From an uncultured Cloacibacillus sp. (GTDB lineage: Bacteria; Synergistota; Synergistia; Synergistales; Synergistaceae), in NCBI GenBank assembly GCA_934511335.1, contig CAKSWL010000130.1, positions 1 to 6,400 on the forward strand: 6,400 bases of DNA, written 5' to 3'. Below, in pieces: positions 1 to 6,328 of this stretch. The notes beneath the pieces are model-generated. The model had not been told where the DNA came from. It saw nothing but the letters and a program-made list of their open reading frames with translations, and did no database searches. The position numbers were made by a program, and so were the translations under genes. Positions within the stretch are counted from its first letter, which is position 1. The number at the start of each line of letters is the position of its first letter.

Positions 1-1
1 G

Positions 2-1522
2 ACTAAGAGATGCATGGGCTTCGTCCTTCCCAGCATCGGCTGCATATTCCTCGCCTACGCGCTGTGGGGGCATATGATCCCCGGCGTGCTCTACCATCGC
101 AAGCTGCTGGCGGTCGACATTCTTGACCAGCTGGTCTTTACGACGAACGGTATATATTCGTCGCCGATCGCGGCGGCCGCGACATACGTGTTCATGTTCG
201 TAATGTTCGGCTCCTTCTTTGCCGCCTCGGGAGCGGGAGTCTTTTTCTACAAGTTCTCAATGGCCGTCGCCGGACGCTATGCCGGCGGCGCGGGCAAAGT
301 CGCGATCATCACGAGCGGGCTCTTCGGCATGATAAACGGCAGCCCTACGGCCAATGTCGTCACGACAGGCTCTTTCACCATCCCGATGATGAAAAAGGCG
401 GGATATGACGGGATCTTCTCCGGCGCGGTTACGGCCGTCGCCGCCACCGGCGGCGGCATCATGCCGCCGATCATGGGCACGGCGGCCTTCCTGATGGTCG
501 AAATGGCTGGTATTTCCTATAAGAATATCGCCATCGCCGCCTTTGTGCCCGGAGTCCTCTACTACCTGGCACTGCTGCTCATCGTACATTTCCGCGCGAA
601 AAAATGCGGCCTCGTCGGCCTCAACGCCACGGAACTGCCCTCCGTATGGGGGACTCTTAAAGAGGGCTGGATATTCCTCGTGCCTCTCGTCGTGCTGGTC
701 GTGGTGCTCATGCGCGGGTACACTGCCAACCTTTCCGCGGTTGTCGGCATCGTGGCCGTCATCGCCGCCTCCTGGGCCCGCAAAGAGACGCGGATGTACC
801 TGCCGGCGATCATCAAAGCGCTGGAAGACGCCGCTAAGTCCGCGGTAATCGTTTCGCTCTCCTGCGCGGTCGCCGGCTGCGTCATCGCGGGACTGATGAC
901 GACGGGACTCAGCGGAAAGCTCGCGAGCCTCATCCTCAGCCTCGGCGGCAACAGCACCTTGTCGGCGCTTATTCTGACGGCGGCTATCTGCACGCTGCTC
1001 GGCATGGGAATGCCGGTCGCGGCGGCCTACTGCCTGACGGCGGCGCTTTGCATCCCCTCGCTCTATGAGCTTGGCCTGCAGCCGCTTGAAGCACATATGT
1101 TCGTCGTTTACTTCGCGACCCTTTCGGCGATCACGCCGCCGGTAGCCGTCGCCTCCTACGCCGCGGCGGGGATATCCGAATCAAACGCGGCGACGGTCGG
1201 CTGGCAGGCCTGCCGCATCGGCCTGGTGTCGTTCATCGTCCCCTTCATCTTCGTCTTCGAGCCGATGCTGATGGTCACTCCCGATAACTTTTCGCTCCAG
1301 AGCATCTGGATCGTGACCACGGCGACGCTGGGCGTCATCATCCTCTGCGCCGGCCTCGAGGGCTTCCTGAAGCGAGATATCCCGATGATCCTGCGCGGCG
1401 TGCTGGTGATCGGCGGCCTGCTGCTCATCTATCCCGGCGCGATCACTGACTATATCGGACTGGGTGTCATGGCTCTGCTTATCGTTCAGCAGTTCGCCGG
1501 AATTAAACTAGGGGGGAAATAA
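2..1522 (+). CDS. TRAP transporter fused permease (DctM-like, TAXI type), 5'-truncated by the window edge
   Basis: This is the large membrane subunit of a TRAP transporter, which imports an organic acid using an ion gradient and a periplasmic binding protein. The reading frame is open to the window edge (codons from base 2). The ATG at 14 has no ribosome site and lies inside conserved sequence, so the true start is upstream. Fused permeases of this family usually exceed 600 residues and about 506 are seen here, so the small-subunit-like N-terminal helices are probably missing. Numbered from the Met at 14, family motifs are the NGSPTANVVTTGSFTIP segment (108-124), GGGIMPPIMGTAAF (146-159), GMGMPVAAAY (330-339) and ITPPVAVASYAAAGIS (373-388). 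Many hydrophobic spans lie between them (for example 53-71, 172-192, 219-233, 240-253, 277-295, 317-350, 402-420, 431-447, 460-495). The fused form suggests the TAXI subfamily. The binding protein gene is not in the window and the substrate is unknown. The gene ends one base before the FAD-subunit gene, which implies cotranscription. Confidence 0.93.
   Translation, partial: TKRCMGFVLPSIGCIFLAYALWGHMIPGVLYHRKLLAVDILDQLVFTTNGIYSSPIAAAATYVFMFVMFGSFFAASGAGVFFYKFSMAVAGRYAGGAGKVAIITSGLFGMINGSPTANVVTTGSFTIPMMKKAGYDGIFSGAVTAVAATGGGIMPPIMGTAAFLMVEMAGISYKNIAIAAFVPGVLYYLALLLIVHFRAKKCGLVGLNATELPSVWGTLKEGWIFLVPLVVLVVVLMRGYTANLSAVVGIVAVIAASWARKETRMYLPAIIKALEDAAKSAVIVSLSCAVAGCVIAGLMTTGLSGKLASLILSLGGNSTLSALILTAAICTLLGMGMPVAAAYCLTAALCIPSLYELGLQPLEAHMFVVYFATLSAITPPVAVASYAAAGISESNAATVGWQACRIGLVSFIVPFIFVFEPMLMVTPDNFSLQSIWIVTTATLGVIILCAGLEGFLKRDIPMILRGVLVIGGLLLIYPGAITDYIGLGVMALLIVQQFAGIKLGGK
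1510..1516 (+). promoter_or_regulatory. Ribosome binding site supporting the TTG start at 1524
   Basis: An A followed by six Gs lies 7 bases before the TTG at 1524. It sits inside the last codons of the TRAP permease gene, so translation of the two genes is probably coupled. It decides the start because no ATG in this frame precedes the conserved N-terminal FAD-domain sequence. Confidence 0.7.
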
Positions 1523-1523
1523 A

Positions 1524-2396
1524 TTGAAAAAGGTGGAAAAACACTTATTTCCGAAAGATATAAAAGAGACGCTTGCTTTCCTGGAAGAATATAAGGGCGA
1601 GGCCCGCCTCGTCTCGGGTGCGACGGACCTGATGCTCTGGATTCGCGAGGAAAAGGTGACCCCGCGGGTGCTGGTAGATGTCTCGGATCTTCCCGAAATG
1701 CGCTTCGTCTCCGTCGAAAACGGGAAAATGACGATCGGCGCGGCGATGACCCACGCCGAGATAGCGGCGCACGAGGCGGTGAAACGGATTTTTCCGTCAC
1801 TCTCCGACGGCTGCCGCAGCGTCGGTTCGCCGCAGATACGCAATATCGCCACGCTTGCGGGGAACATCGTCAGCGCACAGCCCGCGGCGGACTCCGTGGT
1901 GCCGATGACGGCCCTGGACGCGGTATGCGAGATCGTCAGCAAAGAGGGAATACGCAGGCAGCCGCTCTGCGAGCTCTCGAAGACGGTCGGCGAAAGTTAC
2001 GTCGACCCGACGAAGGAGATATTGACGAAGATCGAAATCGCCGTCCCCGCCGGTAAATACGGCACCGCCTTCAAGCGGATCGCGGCGCGCGAGGCGATGG
2101 CGCTGCCTGTGGTCAACGTAGCGGTGATGCTCGAGGCCGCAGGCGACGGGACGCTAAACGCGGCGCGCGTCGTCGCCTCGCCGGTCGCCGTCGTGCCCTT
2201 CCGCGCGCGGAAGGCCGAGGCGCATCTGCTGGGTAAAAAACCGCAGGCGGAGCTCATCGCCGAAGCCGCCGCGATCGCGGGGGACGAGGCGTCGCCGCGC
2301 GACTCTCTCGTCCGCGGTTCGGGAGCCTACCGCAAAGCGCTTGTGAAGGATCTTGTCGAACAGGCGCTTACGGAAGCGGCCGCGGCGCTCGTATAA
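1524..2396 (+). CDS. FAD-binding subunit of a xanthine dehydrogenase/CO dehydrogenase-family molybdenum hydroxylase
   Basis: This is the medium subunit of a three-component molybdenum hydroxylase (CoxM/XdhB/NdhF type). It carries FAD and passes electrons from the [2Fe-2S] subunit to an acceptor in the cytoplasm. It has 290 residues, the normal length. The N-terminal FAD_binding_5 domain has the first flavin loop SGATDL (31-36) and the second loop GSPQIRNIATLAGN (101-114), followed by AADSVVPMTALDA (121-133). The C-terminal CO_deh_flav_C domain has the FKRIAAREAMALPVVNVAV block (183-201) and GSGAYRKAL (265-273). In both flavin loops the third residue is Ala where the family normally has Gly (AGGTDL and TIGGN). 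The TTG start is supported by a strong ribosome site and by alignment of the N-terminus with the family. The [2Fe-2S] subunit gene follows directly. No molybdopterin-binding large subunit is present in the window, so the substrate (purine, nicotinate, CO-like or other) is not determinable. Confidence 0.95.
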   Translation: MKKVEKHLFPKDIKETLAFLEEYKGEARLVSGATDLMLWIREEKVTPRVLVDVSDLPEMRFVSVENGKMTIGAAMTHAEIAAHEAVKRIFPSLSDGCRSVGSPQIRNIATLAGNIVSAQPAADSVVPMTALDAVCEIVSKEGIRRQPLCELSKTVGESYVDPTKEILTKIEIAVPAGKYGTAFKRIAAREAMALPVVNVAVMLEAAGDGTLNAARVVASPVAVVPFRARKAEAHLLGKKPQAELIAEAAAIAGDEASPRDSLVRGSGAYRKALVKDLVEQALTEAAAALV

Positions 2397-2400
2397 GGAG
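2395..2400 (+). promoter_or_regulatory. Ribosome binding site fixing the [2Fe-2S] subunit start at 2409
   Basis: AAGGAG overlaps the stop codon of the FAD subunit and stands 8 bases before the ATG at 2409. The in-frame GTG at 2400 begins inside this site, so it cannot be the start that the site serves. Confidence 0.8.
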
Positions 2401-2408
2401 TGAATCTC

Positions 2409-2894
2409 ATGCAGGAATTGAAATGTGTCGTAAACGGTAAAAATGTAGCGATAATGATCGATCCCAGCCACTCTTTGGCGGATGTGATCAGGTACGATCT
2501 CGGTCTCACGGGGACGAAAAAGGGCTGTGAAGAGGGCGAATGCGGCGCCTGTACCGTGCTGGTGAACGGCCTGCCCGTCGACTCTTGCATCGTGCCCGCG
2601 ATGAAGGCCCAGGGCAGAAACATCCTTACCATCGAGGGGCTGGCGGAGAACGGCGAACTCGACCCGATACAGGAGGCCTTCGTCGAGGCCGGCGCCATCC
2701 AATGCGGCTTCTGCACCCCAGGCGTAGTGCTCTCCGCCAAGGCGCTGCTGATGCGCGAAGATAACCCGACCAAGGAAGAGGTGCGCGACGAACTCTCCGG
2801 ACACTTCTGCCGCTGTACCGGATACCTGCAGTTCTACGACGCCGTGAGGATCGCCTCGGAGAAGATCAAGGCCCGCAAAGCCGATAAAGCCTAG
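2409..2894 (+). CDS. [2Fe-2S] iron-sulfur subunit of the molybdenum hydroxylase
   Basis: This is the small subunit (CoxS/XdhC/NdhS type) that carries electrons from the molybdenum centre to FAD. It has 161 residues from the ATG at 2409, typical of the family. The N-terminal plant-ferredoxin-like domain has cysteines at 40, 45, 48 and 60 in the pattern C-x4-C-x2-C-x11-C (GCEEGECGACTVLVNG). The C-terminal four-helix domain binds the second cluster with CGFCTPG (Cys 99 and 102) and CRCTGY (Cys 134 and 136). All eight ligands are present, so the protein looks functional. The glutamine before Cys 99 (AIQCGFC) is the one that normally contacts the pterin of the large subunit, which argues that a real molybdenum partner exists. 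The gene lies 12 bases after the FAD subunit and is followed by a terminator-like hairpin, so it looks like the last gene of its transcription unit. Confidence 0.96.
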   Translation: MQELKCVVNGKNVAIMIDPSHSLADVIRYDLGLTGTKKGCEEGECGACTVLVNGLPVDSCIVPAMKAQGRNILTIEGLAENGELDPIQEAFVEAGAIQCGFCTPGVVLSAKALLMREDNPTKEEVRDELSGHFCRCTGYLQFYDAVRIASEKIKARKADKA

Positions 2895-2919
2895 AGCGGA
2901 AATTTCGTTAAAACTGAGA

Positions 2920-2962
2920 CTGCGGCGGAAAACATGAAAATGAATTCTGCCGCGGCCTTTTT
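2920..2962 (+). terminator. Rho-independent terminator or attenuator after the [2Fe-2S] subunit gene
   Basis: The left arm 2920-2930 (CTGCGGCGGAA) pairs with the right arm 2945-2955 (TTCTGCCGCGG) over 11 positions, two of them G-U. Inside the loop, CAT (2933-2935) can pair with ATG (2940-2942) around a GAAA tetraloop. The right arm is followed by CC and five Ts (2958-2962). The signal is oriented for the + strand only. It separates the TRAP/hydroxylase genes from the reductase block. With only about 30 bases left before the next start, partial readthrough is plausible. Confidence 0.75.
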
Positions 2963-2976
2963 ATAAACGCTTTATG

Positions 2977-2983
2977 AAGGGAG
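2977..2983 (+). promoter_or_regulatory. Ribosome binding site fixing the fusion reductase start at 2992
   Basis: AAGGGAG stands 8 bases before the ATG at 2992. An in-frame ATG at 2974 lies upstream of this site with no ribosome site of its own, and would add six residues (MKGVFY) that do not match the family's N-terminus. The 2992 start is preferred. Confidence 0.8.
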
Positions 2984-2991
2984 TTTTTTAT

Positions 2992-5466
2992 ATGCAGCGA
3001 ATCGGCCTTTTCACACCGATAAAGATAAACTCGATGGAGCTCGCCAATAGAGTCATTATGTCGCCGATGTTCACCAACTCGGCGGCGCCCGGCGGCTTCG
3101 TCTCGAAAAACACGATCAAGCACTATGTCGACCGCGCCCGTTCCGGCGTCGGGCTCATCATGACGGAACACACCAGCGTAAGCTCGCACTTCATCCACGC
3201 GGGGCTGCGCCTGCAAATCAGCCGTGACGAACATATAGACGGCTTTAAAAAACTTATCGCCGCCGTGCATGACGAGGGCTGCAAGATCGGCCTCCAGATC
3301 GCGCACTCGATCTACGGCGTCGGCAAAAAACCGCACGAACTGACCAACGAGGAATGCTACGGCATCATCGACGACTTCGCCGCCGGCGCGCGCCGCGCCT
3401 ACGAAGCGGGCTTCGACGCGATCGAACTCCACTATGCCCATACCTATACGATGGCGGACTTCATCTCGCGCCGCACCAACCTCCGCACCGACGAATTCGG
3501 CGGCGACATCTACGGAAGGATGTTCATTCACCTGGAGATCCTCAAAAAGGTGCGCGCCCTCGTCGGCCCCGATTATCCGCTATTTGCGCGCATCAGCGCG
3601 GAGGAGTTCGTCCTTGGCGGCAACACCATCGTGCAGAGCCGTATCTTCGCGCAGGAGCTGGTGAAGCATGGCATCGACTGCATGGACGTCTCGGCTGGCG
3701 TGCGTTTTGACGACGCTCCCGTCAAAGGTTATTCTGACCAGCGCGGCAAGCCGACGATCGAGTATCCCGACGGTCCGAACGTCTACCTCGCGGAGGAGAT
3801 TAAAAAGTGCGTCGACGTTCCCGTCGTCACGGTGGGCAAGCTCGGCAATCCCGAGTTCGCCGACGGCGTGATCGCCGAGGGGCGCGCCGACATGGTGGCG
3901 CTGGCCCGCCCGCTGATCGCCGACCCGATGTGGGTGCGCAAGGCCAAAGACCGCCGATTCGACCGCATCACCGAATGCCTTTACTGCACTGAATGCCTCT
4001 ACGAGCGTCATGACCCCTCCGCCTACATCCATTGTATGCGCTACACCTGCCAAAACGCCTGCCCCGCGAATGTCGAAGTGCCGGTATATCTTGACTTTGC
4101 CCGGCGCGGCATGTACAAAGAAGCCTATCAGGTGATACAAAACGAGAACCCCCTCGTCCTCACCTGCGGCCGCGTCTGCAACCACCTCTGCGAAAATATG
4201 TGCAACCGCGTCAAAATCGACGGACCGATCGCCATTCGCGGCATCAAACGCTTTATCACCGATTGGCTGCTGGAACACGACGGGAAATTCCCGCTGCCCG
4301 CTATGGAGCCGGAAAACGGCAAGCGCGTGGCGGTGGTCGGCTCCGGCCCCTCCGGGCTTTCCTGCGCCTTCTACCTGCGGAAAAAAGGTTATGAAGTCAC
4401 GGTCTTCGAGGCGCTTGACGTGATCGGCGGCATGTTGGCGGTGGGACTCCCCGAATACCGCCTGCCGCAGGAAAAATTTGCGAAAGAGCTTGAACTCTTC
4501 AAAGAGATGGGGATAAATTTCGTCACCGGCAAACGGATCGGCGAAGACCTCGGCCTTGCGGAACTGCGCGCCCTGGGATACATGGCCGTCTACCTGGCCG
4601 TCGGCGACCACAACGACCGTAAGCTCAGCGTGGCGGGCGAAGACCTCGCGGGCGTCACCTCCGGCGTCGCCTTCCTGCGCTCGGTGAAGACCGGCGGCGG
4701 CTGTGACCTCGAAGGCAAAGAGGTGGTCGTCGTCGGCGGCGGAAACGTCTCAATGGACTGCGCGAGGACGGCCATCCGCCTCGGAGCCGCGAAGGTGTCG
4801 CTCTTCTGTCTGGAAAAAGAAAACGAAATGCCGGCCCACCCCGACGAAGTCCGCGAGGGCAAAGAAGAGGGACTCTACGTCTTTAACGGCTGGGGGCCGC
4901 TTGCCATCGGCGGTAAAAACGGACAGGCCGCGGAAGTGACCTTTAAAAAATGTACCTCCGTCTTTGACGAAGCGGGGCGCTTCAGCCCCTCCTATGACGA
5001 AAGCGCCCAGATGAAGGTGCACGCCGACTTCGTCATCTGCGCGATCGGCCAGGCGCTGAGCCGCGAAGTCGCCGCCAAAGACGACGGGCTCGTCGAGATT
5101 CGCGGCAACGTGATCAAGGCGGCTTACCGCGGCGCCACCGCGACGCCGTGGATCTTTGCCGGCGGCGACTGCGCGACCGGCCCGGATTCCGTCGTCAGCG
5201 GCGTAAACCGCGGCAAAGAGGCGGCCTCTTCGATCGACCGCTACCTCGGCGGCGACGGACAGGTGATCGCGCCGAAATATATCGCTAGAGAGCTGAGCAA
5301 ACCCGTGGACGAGACGCCGGCGGCGCGCGAGGTCATGCCCATGCTCTCGCCCGAAGAACGTAGAGGATGTTTCTGCGAAGTGGAACGCGGCTTTACCGAA
5401 GAGCAGATCGCCAAAGAGGCCGGCCGGTGTCTGCGCTGCGACGTCTTGAAGGTAAGCAGGCTGTAA
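2992..5466 (+). CDS. Old Yellow Enzyme-type reductase fused to a GltD-like Fe-S/FAD/NAD(P) module (824 aa)
   Basis: This is a large cytoplasmic flavoenzyme, most likely an NAD(P)H-dependent C=C (enoate-type) reductase. Residues 1 to about 325 form an OYE-type FMN barrel: SPMFTNSAAPGG (24-35), GLIMTEH (54-60), QIAH (102-105), the HYAHTYTMADFISRRTN segment (147-163) with Tyr152 at the position of the family's catalytic tyrosine, DEFGGD (167-172), and the FMN phosphate region VTVGKLGNPEFA...ADMVALARPLIADP (279-312). A cysteine-rich stretch follows (Cys 329, 332, 335, 348, 353, 357, 392, 396, 400, 404), matching the 2-enoate-reductase cluster motif and then the Fer4_20 domain of GltD/dihydropyrimidine dehydrogenase. 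Residues 445-760 are the GltD-like part: FAD motif VGSGPSG (449-455), NAD(P) motif VGGGNVSMD (581-589), and the FAD-closing motif IFAGGDCATGP (721-731). The protein ends with GRCLRCD (811-817). Ordinary enoate reductases have about 670 residues; the excess is mainly the Fer4_20 insert and the tail. The substrate is unknown. Confidence 0.9.
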   Translation: MQRIGLFTPIKINSMELANRVIMSPMFTNSAAPGGFVSKNTIKHYVDRARSGVGLIMTEHTSVSSHFIHAGLRLQISRDEHIDGFKKLIAAVHDEGCKIGLQIAHSIYGVGKKPHELTNEECYGIIDDFAAGARRAYEAGFDAIELHYAHTYTMADFISRRTNLRTDEFGGDIYGRMFIHLEILKKVRALVGPDYPLFARISAEEFVLGGNTIVQSRIFAQELVKHGIDCMDVSAGVRFDDAPVKGYSDQRGKPTIEYPDGPNVYLAEEIKKCVDVPVVTVGKLGNPEFADGVIAEGRADMVALARPLIADPMWVRKAKDRRFDRITECLYCTECLYERHDPSAYIHCMRYTCQNACPANVEVPVYLDFARRGMYKEAYQVIQNENPLVLTCGRVCNHLCENMCNRVKIDGPIAIRGIKRFITDWLLEHDGKFPLPAMEPENGKRVAVVGSGPSGLSCAFYLRKKGYEVTVFEALDVIGGMLAVGLPEYRLPQEKFAKELELFKEMGINFVTGKRIGEDLGLAELRALGYMAVYLAVGDHNDRKLSVAGEDLAGVTSGVAFLRSVKTGGGCDLEGKEVVVVGGGNVSMDCARTAIRLGAAKVSLFCLEKENEMPAHPDEVREGKEEGLYVFNGWGPLAIGGKNGQAAEVTFKKCTSVFDEAGRFSPSYDESAQMKVHADFVICAIGQALSREVAAKDDGLVEIRGNVIKAAYRGATATPWIFAGGDCATGPDSVVSGVNRGKEAASSIDRYLGGDGQVIAPKYIARELSKPVDETPAAREVMPMLSPEERRGCFCEVERGFTEEQIAKEAGRCLRCDVLKVSRL

Positions 5467-5478
5467 CAAAAATCTGAA

Positions 5479-5484
5479 AAGAGG
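5479..5484 (+). promoter_or_regulatory. Distant ribosome binding site for yqeB
   Basis: AAGAGG lies 12 bases before the ATG at 5497, longer than the usual 5-9. No other in-frame start fits, because the conserved glycine-rich motif begins at codon 11. Translation initiation may therefore be weak. Confidence 0.45.
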
Positions 5485-5496
5485 TTTTTCTTTGTC

Positions 5497-6327
5497 ATGA
5501 GAAAGGGCAAGACTGTTATCGTAAGAGGCGGCGGCGACCTCGCTACCGGCATCATATACCGGCTTTGGAAGGTTGGCTGCTCCGTGCTGGCCTTGGAGAC
5601 CGCCCGCCCGCTGGTAGTGCGCAGAACGGTTTCCGTCGCCTCCGCCGTCTTCGACGGCTCCGCGAAGGTGGAGGAGATGCGGGCGGCCCTCATTGATTCC
5701 GCCGAAAAATTCGCCGCAGGCTCCGACGTCGTCCAGGTGCTTGTCGATCCCGAAGGAAAGGCGATCGAAAAGATCAGGCCCGACATTCTCATCGACGCGA
5801 CCATGGCAAAGAAAAACCTCGGCACGACGAAAGACATGGCGCCGCTCGTCATCGCCATCGGCCCCGGATTTTCCGCCCCTCAGGAGGTCCACGCGGTGAT
5901 AGAGACCAAACGCGGCCACACACTGGGACGGGTCATAACCGACGGCGGCGCGATACCCAATACCGGCGTGCCCGGAATGATAAAGGGCTTCAGTACGGAA
6001 AGGCTGCTCCGCGCGCCCGCGGACGGATACCTCCTGCCGGTGCATAAGATCGGCGACGAGGTCTCCTGCGGCGAAGTCGTCGGTTATGTCAACGGCGTGG
6101 AAGTCTGCGCCAAACTCGACGGCATCTTAAGAGGGCTCATCCACCCCAACGTCTACGTGACGAAGGGGCTGAAAATCGGCGACGTAGACCCGCGCGGCGA
6201 CGCCTCCCACTGTTGGAGCATCACCGACAAGGCCTTGGCGATCGCCGGCGGCGTTCTCGAAGTGATAATGAGCGCCGATCACGGAACGGAAAAAGACCAA
6301 GATCAACCCAAGGGGGAAGCAGAATAA
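5497..6327 (+). CDS. yqeB: YqeB/EF2563-family selenium-dependent molybdenum hydroxylase system protein
   Basis: This belongs to the family found beside selenium-dependent molybdenum hydroxylases and thought to help mature them. The exact biochemical role is not established. It has 276 residues, slightly longer than usual because of a hydrophilic C-terminal tail (about 259-276). Family blocks are VRGGGDLATG (9-18, a Rossmann-like glycine-rich loop), ARPLVVRRTVSVASAVFDG (36-54), VLVDPEG (81-87), LIDATMAKKNLGT (98-110), APLVIAIGPGFSAP (115-128), HAVIETKRGHTLGRV (132-146), NTGVPG (155-160), LRAPADG (171-177), GLKIGDVDPRG (224-234) and the closing SITDKALAIAGGVLE (241-255). It follows the fusion reductase by 30 bases and precedes citD by one base, so it probably shares their transcript. 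Its presence suggests that the hydroxylase whose FAD and Fe-S subunits lie upstream is of the selenium-requiring class. No selenocysteine codon is needed, as the selenium in that class is a labile cofactor. Confidence 0.93.
   Translation: MRKGKTVIVRGGGDLATGIIYRLWKVGCSVLALETARPLVVRRTVSVASAVFDGSAKVEEMRAALIDSAEKFAAGSDVVQVLVDPEGKAIEKIRPDILIDATMAKKNLGTTKDMAPLVIAIGPGFSAPQEVHAVIETKRGHTLGRVITDGGAIPNTGVPGMIKGFSTERLLRAPADGYLLPVHKIGDEVSCGEVVGYVNGVEVCAKLDGILRGLIHPNVYVTKGLKIGDVDPRGDASHCWSITDKALAIAGGVLEVIMSADHGTEKDQDQPKGEAE
6310..6316 (+). promoter_or_regulatory. Ribosome binding site for citD inside the end of yqeB
   Basis: AAGGGGG lies 12 bases before the ATG at 6329 and within the last codons of yqeB. 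The spacing is long, but the one-base gap between the genes suggests translational coupling. Confidence 0.4.
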
Positions 6328-6328
6328 A

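Noticed and set aside
14..16. ATG at 14 as the start of the TRAP permease
   Set aside because: The frame stays open to the window edge, no ribosome site is visible, and the protein would lack the N-terminal part normal in the fused family.
257..1096. Open frame on the - strand opposite the TRAP permease
   Set aside because: The + strand carries clear family motifs over the same bases. The antisense product is low-complexity and rich in Arg and Asp.
2400..2402. GTG at 2400 as start of the [2Fe-2S] subunit
   Set aside because: It overlaps the AAGGAG ribosome site, which is correctly spaced for the ATG at 2409.
2961..2967. TTATAAA as a -10 promoter element for the fusion reductase
   Set aside because: It directly follows the terminator T-tract, no matching -35 box lies 16-18 bases upstream, and the leader would be very short.
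3580..4611. Long open frame on the - strand (343 codons)
   Set aside because: It lies entirely opposite the conserved OYE/Fe-S/FAD coding sequence and shows no recognisable domain.
5467..5496. A/T-rich GAAAA...TTTTTC inverted repeat between the reductase and yqeB as a terminator
   Set aside because: The stem is five A-T-rich pairs with no GC core and contains the only candidate ribosome site for yqeB, so termination is unlikely.
4750..6045. Long open frame on the - strand (431 codons)
   Set aside because: It runs antisense across the fusion reductase and yqeB, has no ribosome site, and its composition (many Arg, His, Gly, Asp) is that of a shadow of GC-rich codons.
1524..6327. Assignment of the cluster to nicotinate fermentation (ndh/hnr type)
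   Set aside because: The hydroxylase small subunits would fit, but the fusion reductase does not resemble 6-hydroxynicotinate reductase as I know it. No enamidase, 2-(hydroxymethyl)glutarate or methyleneglutarate mutase genes are seen.
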